A DNA stretch of 64,000 nt from Dendrolimus kikuchii (Eukaryota; Arthropoda; Insecta; Lepidoptera; Lasiocampidae), in the NCBI GenBank assembly GCA_019925095.2, contig CM034390.1, positions 1,971,501 to 2,035,500 of the forward strand, in the 5' to 3' direction. Every line of letters begins with the position of its first letter. Within the stretch, counting starts at the first letter, position 1. The notes under the pieces are model-generated. The model was not told where the DNA came from, searched no databases, and worked only from the letters and a program-made list of their open reading frames with translations. Both the position numbers and the translations under genes were made by a program. Below are positions 11,574 to 26,500 of this stretch, piece by piece.

Positions 11574-14500
11574 ATGTACTCTCTGAAAGAGAGTGTCTGG
11601 GCGAAGGTAAGGAAAGGAATGCTCCGGTGGTTCGGGCATGTGGAAAGAATGACTAAACAGATATACAATGCAAAAGCGGATGGATGCAGAAGTCGTGGAA
11701 GGCCACGACACACCTTCCATGATCAAATTGATCGTGTACTAGCAGAAGGTGATGTCAGGAGCCTTAAGAACAGACGAGCTTGCATGACAAGAGTTATGAA
11801 TGTCAAAGAGGCAAGTGAGGTGTGTAAGAATGGGCCTAAATGGCGCTCTGTTGTTCGAGCCTACCCCGCAAGGGAACTGGCGTGAAGTTATGTATGTATG
11901 TATATATATATATATATATGACGCCAGCAATGCTTACGTCACGATTGTTGGCTTCTTGGTGACGACCCATATTTGAGTCCTCGAAATAGAATTCCAAGAG
12001 TACTCGGTGTCGTATATTCCAAGAGCGCTACGACTTCCCAGAGAGGTCCGTCCCGTTCGGGGGCTCGAGCAATAATGACTGCGTGTCGACAGTGCGGCCG
12101 TATTTATAGGTCTCACAGCACGTGTCAGCGCACGTGCACTTGATCACAATTTTTTAGGTTAAGTATTGAAATTACAGTAAAAACTAATTAAATTATTATT
12201 GTTTTTAATTGTTGTATTTGCGCCGACATAAAGTCTAGGGGTATGATTTTCGCTTGGGGTGCGAGAGGTCCCGGGTTCAAATCCCGGACGAGCCCCCATA
12301 AAGTTGTGGGTTTTATTTGAAGAAAAACAAAACAAACTTCCTTATAACAGTCTTACGTCGTTTATTCATAGACTACCTCTTCTCACTATATTTTGATACT
12401 GACATCAACAATATCAGATTTATAAAATTGAAAAAAACATAATGTGTGGCCTGGCTACCGAGTTGAAATGCGTCTTTGAATCCCACACATATATATATAT
12501 ACATTTGAATCCAGCACGTGCCACCTGTTAACGGAACGCACTCGGTCCGTTTCCACGAGTCTCTGTGGACGGTGCGCGGGCGCAGCGGAGTGTCCTCAAG
12601 GGCCGCCCTCATGCTGGCGCTCAGGAGGATCGAGAGGATATACATCAGGGTCATAACGAGGGCGCCTACCCTCCACGAACAAGTACACGCTCTGTAAGTA
12701 TTGAAATAAAATTTTATTGAAAACTAGGATATGCTTCCGCGACTTCGTCGACGCTTGACTTGACATTCCCGCGAGATTGCCGGGATAAAAAATATAATAA
12801 ACAGGCAGAGGGCCTAGCTCATGGAAAGTGGCTTACCGTCGCCTGTAGACGTTAGCAACGCCAAGGGCGAAGGCAACGAGTTGTCAGCCTTTAGGATAGG
12901 AGTGATTGGAGATAGGATAGGGGGAATGAGTTAAGGGATCACCCAAGAGAAACGGGATATGTGGAGGGCGGAGTGAGGGCCATCAGAACTCACTCATCAC
13001 TCACCTGATGGAAAGCGGTTAGTTACCCTCGCCTATGGACATTTGTAACACCAAAGGCGCACTCTCACTCATCGCACCACACGAAACCATGACTTGTTTA
13101 TTTTTTTTATTGCACGAGTCCAGCAGACGGACAGATAACCCACCTGATGGAAAGCGGTTACCATCGCCTGTGGGTGTTTGTAACACCAAAAACGATACCA
13201 ATGTGCTGCCGCTCTCTAAAGGGAGACTGGAACCTAGCCAGTAATACCAGGACACAACTCAACATTGTTATGAGGGCAGGATACTCTACCACCTGGCTGT
13301 GGGTTGTTTTTTCGTCTGTTACGACAGACCGCCCCAACGCAAGAAATTGTATTATTTCTCCGTTCCTGAACGGATCAAAAGGGTTTGTCGGCTGACATTC
13401 TGTAAGAGAGTGGTATTACACTGGTCGAACAGGTCCTAAGAGCTTTGATCAAGATATTGAATCCAGCATAGCTGTACCAGTTCAAAGTAGATACATACAT
13501 ACATACATAACTTCACGCCAGTTCCCTTGCGGGGTAGGCACGAACAACAGAGCGCCTGGCCTTTATACAAGGGCACGATGACAGTGCGCCTCCAGTCCTT
13601 GGGAACCTTTCCCGTCCGCCAGCACAAGTTGCATAAGGACAGGAAAGCGTCCCGGACGCAAGTTCCACCATATTTGATCATCTCAGCAGACACACCCTCG
13701 ATTCCTGCTGCCTTTCCATTTTTCAGATTTCTTATCGACCATTCGATCTCTTCCAAAGTGATCTCGGATGCTGACTCCTCGGAGTCGGTCACAGACTCAG
13801 TCGTGGTGCCAGCATCCGGGATATTATCCTAAATTTCTCTAAAATATTCACTCCATCGCGCTAACACCTCTTGTGGGTTAGCAAGAACGTCCCCTGCTTT
13901 AGATTTTTATCTAAAAGTAGATACATAATGATACATACATACATACATAACTTCACGCCAGTTCCCTTGCGGGGTAGGCACGGACAACAGAGTGCCATTT
14001 AGGCTTATTCTTACACACCTCACTTGCCTCTTTGACATTCATAACTCTTGTCATGCAAGCTCGTCTGTTCTTAAGGCTCCTGACATCACCTTCTGCTAGT
14101 ACACGATCAATTCGATCATGGAAGGTGTGTCGTGGCCTTCCACGACTTCTGCATCCATCCACTTTTGCATTGTATATCTGTTTAGTCATTCTTTCCACAT
14201 GCCCGATGGATACATAATGATAAAATGTATTTTTAGACTCCTCAACGTTTCCCTGGACACGGCGATCCCGGGCCTCAGCAGGTCAGAGCCGGCCCTGGGA
14301 GTTGAGATCTGCGAGTGTTCCCGAGGATATTCGGCGTCGTCCTGCCACGAGCCGGCCATCGGCTTCTGGATGCCGCAACCCAAGGTCCACATGACGACGG
14401 TCGCCGGGACGATACTGATCTCTTTGGAAGAAGACGCCCAGCCGTGCACCTGTAATGGCAGGGCCAGCAAATGCGATCGAGACACTGGATACTGTTTGGT

Positions 14501-17500
14501 AAGCCTTGAATATCAGTCATAACTTATAGATCGACTAGCAGGCCAAAGTATAAAAATCTAGAACCCGTTATAGCGTCATCTACCGGATCTAATTGAAAAT
14601 CCTAACTATTCAAGAATCTACTGAAACAGATTCAAATTTTCATCAAAATCCGTCCAGCGGCTCAGGAGGAATTCGGTGAACGTATACAGAAGAATTATTT
14701 ATTAACTCTATATTATAGTCTGGAAGGGATCGCCTGTAGCGATAAGATCTCTCATTCTACCTTTATTTTATACTAATATATAAAGCTGAAGAGTTTGTTT
14801 GTTTATTTGAACGCGCTGATCTCAAGAACTACTGGTCTGATTTGACAAATTCTTTCAATGTTAGATAGCCCATTTATCCAGGAAGGCTATAGGCTACATG
14901 TCATCACGCTAAGACCAATTGGAGCGGAGCACCAAAGGAGAATGTTTCAAAATCGAGGGGGGGGGGGGGTGTTAAAGGGCTTTTCTTAACTATTCCACGC
15001 GGATAAAGTCGCGGGCAGAAGCTAGTGTACTGTAAAGTGTTATTCATTCATTCATTCATTCAGTCACTCACTCATTCGTTCATATTGTGCACCAAAACAG
15101 ATAAACAAGAAGAAAAAAATGCAAGATAGTAGTGCAATGGGTGGGTGGCCTTATCTCTAAAAACAAAACAGACTGTAGACACAGGAACGGAGGATATCCA
15201 AAATGATGAAACGTTTTTTCCGTATAAATTTCGTATAATTCGTTTTTTACAAAATTCGTTACGCTGGTCAAATTTTAAACGTATATTAATGAAGTAATCA
15301 AGTATGAAGTGACTTGAAGTTCGTAAGTTACGTTTTATCTGTCACTGCTAATGTGACGTGTGACGTTTACGTATATTGTGTCGTTGTTGTTGTCGAAGGC
15401 AACTATCCAAAAGGCCAGATCCGGAATTGCGTATTGTGTCTGAATACAGACTTCAAACTTGTGGAACACTTACAGGCCAATAGATGGCGCTGTGCAATAG
15501 TTAAGCTCGCAAGCAATTCCCGAACCGTACAGAGAGTGTATACAGATTTCCAACAGGAATAGACGGGCCTAGGCCTGCGAGGAACAACAATAGCCTCCCT
15601 GGAAGATATTCCATTAAGATGGAGGAGCATTCAATCTCGCTCCATCCCATACGGGGCACTCTCTTTAAACTAAAAAAAAAATATTTAACCGACTTTGTAC
15701 GGTTCAACGTACAGCGTTCCCTTGCGGGGTAGGCACGAACAGCAGAGCGCCATTCAGGCTTATTCTTACACACCTCACTTGCTTCTTTGACGTTCATAAC
15801 TCTTGTCATGCACGCTCGTCTGTTCTTAAGGCTCCTGACATTTGTTTATAATTTACGTTAATGTAATTATAAGAGATTATGACATTTTTCAGAACTGCAC
15901 AGGTGGCACTGCAGGTCCTCGTTGTGCAGTTTGCGCCCCAGGGTACCATGGCAACCCTGACTCCCCTCAGGGTTGCCAGGCGTGCCCCTGTCCTTCCAGA
16001 GCGAGGAACTTTGCAACCGCCTGCGTTGTCCACAACGGCAGGCTGCAGTGTTTGTGTAAGCCTGGTGAGTAAGACTGAATTGAATAGAATCAAATGACAA
16101 TTTTGATATTATAAATTTCTAGCGGGCTACAAATAAAATTTAAAACCCGATTGCAGCGCCACCTACCGGGTCCAATTGCGAATCTAAACCATTATGGGAC
16201 ACACACAGAAAATGTCATCAAAATACTGGAACACGACTTCAGCGCCACCTACCGGTTCTAATTGTGAATTTAAGCCGTCCGGGGATCCATTCATACATAT
16301 ACAAAAAGAACATCAAAATCGGTCAAGCCGTGTATGAGTTTTGTCCAAACTAAAGAACTGCAATTGATTTTTATATAACACTAGCTGTACCCGGCAGACG
16401 TTGTCCTGCCCTGAAAAATAAAAATCTAAGGCCCGATCCCAGCGCCACCTAGCGGTTCCAATTGTGGATCTAAACCATCCGGGGACGCACTCAAACACAC
16501 AAAAAAAATCATCAAAATCGGTAAAGTCGTTCGCACGTTATGCGCTTACATACATTTCTACGAATCATTTTTATATATATATATACACTAGCTGTCCCAG
16601 CAGACGTTGTTCTGCCCTGAAGAAATAAAATTTAGAACCTGATTGCAGCGCCACCTACCGGGTCCAATTGTGAATCTAAACCATCCTCTAATCCACTTGA
16701 ACACACACAAAAAAAATCATTCAAATCGGTCCAGCCGTTTAGGAGAAGTTCACTGTCAACACACGTACAAAAGAATTATATATATAAAGATATAGAAGAT
16801 TGTTTTGTGTTAGCGGGGTACGCACTTAGGATTGGAAGGAAACACCGGCTTTTTAACTAGACGCTTTTATTAACTTACATAGCCGTACGTGATTCTTCTC
16901 CGCAGGATTTTGCCCTTACACGTACTATCCCCACGATTAGATGTCTCCCTCGCAATACCGTCGCCGATATTGCGTAGACCACCTCCTGCTACTGCAATGC
17001 TCTCCTCCGAAATTACCGCGCGTAGCTCGTTCTGAATCTCCTCTTAAACTACGCTACACTTCTCCTTCACTGAACTGCCCACTAAACTCGTCACTGTATT
17101 CTACTTAACTCTTCTTCCAACTCTCTCGTATCACACTTGTCGCCTTGTTGTCTTGAACCGAACTCCTCGGTAGGCGCTCCTTACACTGCTTATATACCCG
17201 GAAGAACCTTCTGGAACTCATAATTTCGATCTTCTTTTCGGTATTCTTTTATTTACTGTCTATCCCTTTCTAAACATCTATCTATCTCCGTCTTTTCCTT
17301 CTTGGACTTTCTATTCTAAAATTTCGTTATTCTTTTATTCATCATCTATCCCTTTCTAAAATGTATCTGTCCTCGTCTTTCCCTTCCAGAATTTTCTACG
17401 TTTTTCTAAAACTTCTTAAACCACCCAGATCGTTCCAGCATCACTCGCCACATTATTAATTATGACATGACTAATGTAATGTTTCTGACGTTGTCCTGCC

Positions 17501-20500
17501 CTTAAAATTCGCCAGATAATAAGTTATCGATTAAGTAGATTGCTGTCCAAATGTCGATAAGTGCGTATCTTGCTAGCTCGAGAAGTTAACTAGCATCTTA
17601 ATAAAATTAAAGCCTGGGGTAAAATTCGCGATCCGTGTGTGGGATTCGCCAGATCAGGGGTGGCACTAGGATGCCCAGTCAAAACTGGTGCCACGCTATT
17701 GCCACTTCCCAGTTAGGGATACCCACTAAAACCCTTGGGTGTTCCGTCCTGCGCCTTATGCTAGGGCTACGGGTAAATCGGATACACAGCTCCGCGTGCC
17801 CTGGCACGCGTGGGCCTCACATACAGGCCTCATCCACTTCCGGGGGACTTTATTTTATCCCCCGGAGTCATCACAGGTCTAGTCCGGCCGTGGGGCGGTT
17901 TGGGACGCGCCCCACGGGAAGAGAGATGAGCGCGCGCGGAACACTCGCGCTCTCATCTCGACGGCATATGTGGGTTAGTGAGAACCCCTATACCCCGGCG
18001 ACCGAAGTTCGAATCCCGACGTGCGGCGTAGGCCTCCCCCAACTCTTTCCAATTTTCTCTATCTCCAGCTGTTCTTCTCCATTTAAATCCACACATTTTT
18101 ACGAAAACATCTTCCCATCTCTTTCTAGGTCTTCCTCTAACTAGCATCTTACCTAAATGTGAATCAACAGTAATATACCTAACTTGTCGATTGGACAGGT
18201 TACACGGGTATCGAATGCGAGTCGTGCGCAGTCGGGTACAAGCGCACCCACAACGGCAGTTGCGAGGCGTGCTCCTGCGACCCCCGGGGCTCCACCTCTT
18301 CGCAGTGCGACGCGCGGCACCCTTGCAGGTGCAGGCCCTACGCCAAGGGGGCGAGGTGCGACCAGTGCGTCGCGCCCAGGACTTATCTGGATGAAGACGG
18401 CTGTAGACGTAAGTAATCTAATTATTCCCTTTTTTTATATTGCATGAGTTTAGCAGACGGCCCACCTGATGGAAAGCGGGCCGCTCTCTAAAGAGAAGCT
18501 CGTCTGTGATTTTATGAAATTAGGGATTTTATTAGGTAAACGAATATATTTGTACTTTTGGCTCTGACATCTGATTTGTCCTATATTGCTGACATTCTTT
18601 TATTTCTGTATCTAATATATAATTAATCAAACTATGTTTATAAATTTAGGAATGTTACAATTTTTTAAATTGACATGTATCCAAATATTTGTATGACCAT
18701 GCTTAGGTCAAATACAATGTGACCAATCGACTATGTTTACCAACTTTTGTACAACTATTATCTGTATTTCTACAAATAATGATTCATGCATTCATTCATT
18801 CAAAAAGAGACGGATGAATTGTGTGAAGGATGATATGATGATTTCTGGTGTGATATAGGTTTTTTATTTATTTATTTATTTCTGGAGTACAGCAAACGGG
18901 CTGACGGCCCAACTCTGATGGAAAGTGGTTAGCATCTCCTATAAACATTTGCAACACTAAAGTTGCTACTAATGTGCTGCCGGACTCGTGTTGTGCTGGA
19001 ACCTGGCCACTAATGCCGGAACACAACTCAAGGTTGTTATGGCGGCATACTTTAGACCAGGAGGATGACCATCCAGAAGGACAAATGCTCTATTACCTAG
19101 ACCTTTCTATAACACTCTTGATTATTCCAGAACATGTAAAAAGATTAATGACCGGTTCATACATCTTACTTGAAACAGCGAGATTTATAGGTCAAATGAT
19201 ACTTCCGATGGCAGAGAGTAATATTCACTGTCAAGTGCTGATGTGAAGTGATTTACTTTGGAAACGGTAACCTTAAGTACAAATATTAATACGTCGTACA
19301 GCTAGTACAACATACAGCACAATGTGTGAGCGGGATGCATGATAAGCGAGAGAGATAGAGCAACTATTAATACGTGCGCTCCCGCGTTGCGCTAGCCAGT
19401 AGTTCGTTGTCCACTGCGATGACTAGACGCATACAGCTCCCATATACCAATCGTTCTGTTACAACCCTATGCAATAGGCACTTATTGCTGAGTCAAACAT
19501 CTCATTGACATAGATTTCCAAAATGTCGATCAGCAGTAATTGCCTATAAATACCAAATCTTTTTACAAATTCATAGAGTTCTCTTGGTTATTAGCCACAG
19601 CTCTACAGCAACGGACCTGGTTTATGCCTGCCGGCTGGATTGCTCAAAACTAATACCATATCGGTCCGGTAGACCTTTGAGGTCCCGTATATTGAGACTC
19701 CAAGTCAATTATTATTCATAATAATAAAATAAAAGGTTCCTGTAAGCCAAAATTGTTTTTTTTTTAAACATATAAGTGCTCGGGACTAACAGTTCGTTTG
19801 CCTTAATATCAGTTAAAATTGAACTATATGAACCGGGTTTAAAACGTTTTACGACATTTCAGCTTGCGACAACTGCACCCAAACACTTCTAGACGCAATC
19901 GAAACCCTAACTCTAGATCTAAACAGAAGAGCGAAACCAACAGAACTGAGTCGAATACCAAAACCTTATCCAGCTGTAAGAGAATTTGCTGCCAATTATT
20001 CATCCGTTAGCAAGGAATTTCAGAGACTGCAATCTGATTTGGCAAAAGGCAGAAATCTAGAATATTCCATAAGTGATTTGGAAGCTCTCGAGCATAGAGT
20101 ATTTACTGGAGCAAATAGGTTAAAGACAGAAGCTTCTAGAAGACAGAAGGAAGCGGAATATTTGAGTCTGGAAAGCATGAGCGCGTTGGAAGATGTATTG
20201 AAGCAAAGAAGAAAATTAGCAGAACAGGTGAACATTTGTTTATATTAAATTGGATTGTGGATGAAGAGCACTAAAACCGCTTTCTGATTTATCGGTTCCA
20301 AAAGCTTACATGGGGACCTAAAACGGCCACTTTTGGAGAATTGCTTAACTAAATTAACACTTGTCTATAGGCCGCCTGGTTCCTGATTCACTCGGTGTGT
20401 GCCGTTCCATCATAGATATCATTTGTAGACTTAAGATAAAAACTTTGTTTAAAAAAAAGACTTCAAAAAGAAAGAAGTTGTCAATCCGTTACTCAATTTC

Positions 20501-23500
20501 TCCGTCAATTGGTGACCGATTTTTAAACATTTTCTTATATTCGAAAGGGTTATACTCTTGAATTGAATTGGTTCTATTGTCACTATGTCAGGATCTGATG
20601 AGTGGATTCCAGGCAAATCGATAGAAGCCCACAAAAATTGTTTACCGACTTTTTTGTTACACGATTCTTCGTCAATTGTGCAGCGATTTTCAAATTTTTC
20701 TTCATTCATAAGCTACCGAGGTAATTTCATTCACCCACCAGATCCTAACTTGATGATTCCAGGGAAATCGAGAGTAACCCTTAATAAAGAACGCCGAGCG
20801 CGTAGATACTTCGAAAAAAAAGCTTGTCTATGTCTACGCGATTTCTCCGTCAATTGTGGGCCGATTTTCAAATTTTTTTTTGGTATTAATAGTAACGTTT
20901 GTCTAAATAAGTGCCCAGCATTTTAAATAACCAACATGTTAACAATGGTTCTTCAAAACACAGGACAATAACGGTTCATCTTCAAACATTTTGCTTTTCA
21001 ATGCTCTCTCGGAGCAGGAGTAATATAAAACAGTATTTGCACAATGGCTTATTACTTCAGGTAGCTCAGTTAGACGAGTTCGCGAGAGGCGAAAGACATT
21101 TGAGCGCCCATCGAGCCATCAAAGAGGCGAGGCATCTGTTGAGGCAAATCAAGGACATGAAGCTCATCGACTATATCGCTGGGGCCAATGACGTATTTGA
21201 TTCTGTAAGTATATTTTTACTATTAAGTCGCTTTGACACGACTCGAGTATACTTGGACCGAGTGCGCTTGGATTGAGTGCAGTCGGACCGAGTGCGTTTT
21301 GACCGAGTGCGCTTGGATTGAGTGCAGTCGGACTGAGTGCGCTTTGACCGAGTGTGCTTGGACTGAGTGCACTTGGACCGACCGCGCTTTAACCAAGTGT
21401 ACTTAGACCGAGTGCGCTTGGACCGAGTGCGCTTGAATTGAGTGCAGTCGAACCGAGTGCGTTTTGACCGAGTGTGCTTGGACTGAGTGCACTTGGACCG
21501 ACCGCGCTTTAACCAAGTGTACTTAGACCGAGTGCGCTTGGACCGAGTGCGCTTGAATTGAGTGCAGTCGAACCGAGTGCGTTTTGACCGAGTGTGCTTG
21601 GACTGAGTGCACTTGGACCGAGCGCGCTTTAACTGAGTGTGCTTGGACCGAGTGCGCTTGAACCGAGTGCGCTTTGACTGAGTGTGCTTGGACCGAGTGC
21701 GCTTGTCAACTTTAACGACTATACTGATGGCTTTATAGAAAAAAAATACGTCAATTAATGAGATCATTAACTTTCTAAAACTACTTAAAAATGAATAGAT
21801 ACATATATGTAAGTTTGCTAGGTGATAGGTCATTTGCTCGTCGGGATGCCTACCACCTCTGGTTTAGAGCATTTCGCCTTAACAACTTTGAGTTAGACCT
21901 TGAATACGATTATTAATATTTCCGCGCGAATAAAGTTATAGATGCAACTGGTTATCTAAACAGATAAATAAAAAAAAGTCAAAATAACAGCTTTTTACTA
22001 AATGCATATGAAAGTATATACGGTACTTATGTGAAAGAAACAATTTTACATTTTTTTGTCTTTCTCTTTGGATGTTCCGGCTAATCTCTGAAACGGCTGG
22101 ACCGATTTTAACGGGATTTTCATTGGCAGATAGCTGATGTTTTAAGGAGTAACATAGGTTACTTTTTGTTAGAAACCGCTAGTCTATAATGTAATAAAAT
22201 TTAAAAAAAACTGTGGGCCTAATTCGGATCAGCATATTCCGAAAATGTAATTTTTAGCTCTTTGTTTATAAATGGCGTTCCTTCCTTCAGGCAAACGTCC
22301 AATCAACAGCGATACAAGAATACGACTATCGTATCAATGATGTCCAGCGAAGGGTGAACAAACTGAAATCGGGCCTGGAGGAGTGGGAACGGAAGGCCGA
22401 GGACCTCCCCCGCTTGGCCCAAACGGTGTGGACTGCTGATGATACCGTTACAGGCTTGGTGGAGAGAGTCAGGCCGAGGTTGGCCGCCTTGAGGGACACC
22501 GGCCTTAGATGCCGGTTGATGCTTGAAGTGAGTGTAAGGAGTAACTTCAATTAAGTAATTACCTAGTCTTGCCATAAATATTGTAACAAAGATTTTTTTT
22601 TCTATTGCAAATAACATTTATAACTTTTACAGTGTGTTAGTTTAATACATAAATATAAAACAATTTAAAATTTAAAAAGCTTATTCGAAGTGGTCTCCAT
22701 TGGTTGTAATACAGTCCTTTAAACGTTGAGGCCAGTTATCAATAGAAGCACGCACTCTTTCCATGGGAAAATTCGTCACTGCTAACCGTATGGATTGTTG
22801 TTGGAGTCCCTATCCAAATTATCATGGCGTTTAGAGCAAGCCGTACTCTCTAAAACTGACCATAAATCATAATCCAGCTGATTAAGATCGGGACTAGACG
22901 ACGGTCAGTCTTCAGCTCTGATGTAGTCCGAAACGTTAGTTTCCAACCAAGACTGCGTAGACCGATCTTTATGACCCGGCGCCGAGTCTTGCTGGAAGGC
23001 CTATTCTTGGTTATTGAACATGGTGTTGTTAAGGGGCTTAACTACCTTCTCAAGAATGGTGTCTTGATACACTTGTGCCGATGTTTTGATACCTTTTTCA
23101 CAAAAATATGTATCAGTCACTCCTTCATAGCTAACACCCCACCAAACCATCACTGAAGACGGATAATGCCCACGTTGCACTCTGTCGACTAATCGAGAAG
23201 CTTCCTTAGAGCTTTGAGCATAAATACGGTCATTTTGTTTGTTAAAATGTTGTTCAATTGTAAAAAATTTCTCATCCGTAAACAAAATTTTTCTGTGACC
23301 TCCCTTTGCGTACCGCTTCAGTAGTTGTTTCGATTTAACCACCCTATTTTTTTTTAAATTATGACTTAAGAAATGACCAGTATGTCTCTTACAGGCTGCA
23401 AGCCCTAAGTCATCTTTTAAAATACGCGATATAGTTCTAGTTGATATCTTCATCCCCCGAGATAACATCTTTTGCTTTCGGACAGGATTTCTTCGAATTC

Positions 23501-26500
23501 TTTCCCTTACTGCTTTGACCACCTTTTTCGTACGAACACTACGTGGACGGCCAGATCTTTTTCTGTCACAAACAGAGGAGGTCCCATTGTACCTATTAAT
23601 AGCCCGGTACACAAACATTTGACTAATACCAAGCGTATGGAGAGTTTTATAAAATTGTATCTGGCTCCATACCTACAAATGTAATATTTTGTTTCTTTTT
23701 AATTGTAACAGTATTTATGGCCAGACTAAGTGTATGGTTATTTATTAATTTCAAAATAACAAAGTATATTATTGTTGGTTTTATTTTTCAAATCTTTCCA
23801 ATGCCGAACACATGAACAACTTAGATATTATTTCAAAGTACGTTAATGTAATAGGAGACCGGATACCAATCATCCTAATGGTTCGGCTTCATCTGCGATA
23901 ATATTAAAGATATAGGCCGTTTCACGCAGATGTAGCTTCCCAAATAACGCATTAAACCCATCGGTTTGATGCGCTATTTCAGATGTGACATTGTTGATGA
24001 CGTTAAATATTGACAGATAACATATGTATGTAAATTAATGTCGTTATTCGTTAAGGGCGTTATTTTTCAACGCTTTAAGTAATACACTTTCGGCCATAAT
24101 CTAAACCTTTAACGCTAACGCAGTTGCGACCGCGTAACCAATCCTGCCTACATACATACATACATAACTTCACGCCAGTTCCCTTGCGGGGTAGGCACGA
24201 ACAACAGAGCGCCATTCAGGCTTATACCTACGTAATATATGTAAATTAGCTTCGAGACATTTTGCATGTATTGTATTTGTATGTATTGACGCGTTCCGTT
24301 AGTAGCTCACAACGCCCAAATTGCTCTGTCAGCCGTTCCACATGGTGACCACGGTCGTTATGGTCGTGGCGAAAACGTCACTAATGACGTCATTGTTTTA
24401 TAGCGCTCACAACGACCCATGTCAAGAGGTGGGTCGAAGTGGGCGTTGATCACAGAGCATTAATTCTCTCTATCGCTTGACATTGAAAAAGGCGCGATTT
24501 TCAAATCAACCAATGTGTACTTCGACGTTTATGACATCAACGCTCCATAATCCGTTCCACTAGAGTTTATGATTGTAACGCCCGCAAGCAAGTGAAACGG
24601 GAGAAATCGCGGTTGTGAACGTGGTCGTTGTGAGCGTCTTGTGGAACGTAGCCATAATGGTATACATAATAACTTAAATTAAATTCACATAAACATTCTA
24701 ATTCAGAAACATGTCAAATAAGCTATCTTATATATATAAAAGAAAGTCGTGTTAGTTACACTATTTATAACTCAAGAACGGCTGTACCGATTTGGCTGAA
24801 AATTGCTGGGGACGTAGCTTAGAACCAGGAGACGGATATAGGATACTTTTTATCCCGTTGGAACCGGTAGGTGGCGCTGAGATCGGATTCTAGAATCCTC
24901 CTAATCACCTGGAGCGATTTTGGTGATTTTGTTTTTTGTGTGTTTGGGTGGGTCCCCGGATGGTTTAAATCCACAATTGGAACCGGTAGGTGGCGCTGGG
25001 ATCGGGTCCTAGATTTTTATTTTTTCAGAGCAGGACAACGTCTGCCGGGGCCGCTAGTAGTAATATAAATAAAAAATGAAAATATTTAAAATTTATGTCA
25101 AAAGAAAAAGCTTTCCCATATAGATCTGCCAGGTGGTAGGGCATTTGCCCGACTGGATGGCCACCACCCCTGGTCTAAAGTGTGTCGCCATAACAACCTT
25201 GAGTTGTGTTCCAGCATTAGTGACCAGGTTCCAGTTTCTCTTAAGAGAGCAGCAATGCATTTGTAGCAACTTTAGTGTTGCAAATGTCCATAGGCGATGG
25301 TAACCCCTTTCCATCAAGTGGGCCGTTTGCCTGTCTGCTGATCTTCTGCAATAAAAAAAAATGATAATAACGACAAGCACTTTTTTGAAAAATTCATCTA
25401 CAGTAGAAACACTCTTTAATCAGCCCTTTTTTTAAGACCACAGTGAGTTCTTAATTAGTAAACTAGTTTATTTATTTGGTTTGCTAATTAAATTTTTCAT
25501 AAGTAAAATCAGTAAGTAAAAGAAAATTGGGTCGTTTTGGTCTAAAAGGAAGGTTTGCGCTGAAAATCAGCGTTGTGTCGGATATAATTCCGACACAGCA
25601 ATATGCTGAGTGCGAACCTTGTTTGCTGAAAATTCGGCGAACAAATTCTCAAAATATGGTCTGTGTATAAAAATGTTTTAGGAATGTAATTGTAAATGTT
25701 TGCCAGGTGGTAGGGCATTCGCCCGACTGGATGGCCACCACCCCTGGTCTAAAGTATGTCGCCATAACAACCTTGAGTTGTGTTCCGGCATTAGTGACCA
25801 GGTTCCAGTTTCTCTTAAGAGAGCAGCAGCGCATTTGTAGCAATTGTGGTGTTGCAAATTTCCATAGGCGATGGTAACCACTTTCCATCAAGTGGGCCGT
25901 CTGCCTGTCTGCTGATCTCCTGCAATAAAAAAAAAAACGTCGCTATTTCTTCAAATAAAGTTTTTCTTTCTCTCTTTCTTTTTTTCTTATTTGGGGGGCT
26001 AACAGCTATCATTATTAATAACTAAAAATAAAATAGATTTAGAGAAGCTATTAATAAGCCTCCACAGATAACTAAATTATTTCAATAGGTTCTCGTTGTT
26101 ACATTGATTATTTGAATTCTTCCTCCACCAGGACATGACGACTCTGTCGATCACCAACCTGACTGACGAAAGCGGCACGTCCCTCCTGATGAGTCAGGCC
26201 ATGGCCATCCGCTTCCCGAGCCTGGCCGCTGAGCTGCAAGTGCTCACCCTGGCTGCTGAGGAAAAGGAAGGCATCCTGTACAACCTGACGCCGGTCTACA
26301 GGGAGAAGTACTTGGAGGCCGTGCAGAAGCACGTCGAGGAGCTGGGTGTTAAGGCTAAGAAATATAAAAGGTAGGACGATATGAAGGCTATTTTTGCAAT
26401 ATATGTTAAATCACAGTGGCTTATTTAACGTGAGGTATAGTGAAAGCTGTAAACTGTGTATGAAAGTACATACACACACACACACAAACACGTTAACATC

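Noticed and set aside
21171..21833. 220-residue minus-strand frame of KRTRS/SKHTQ repeats
   Set aside because: Produced by a 15-bp tandem array whose unit length is a multiple of three; lies in an intron and has no domain.
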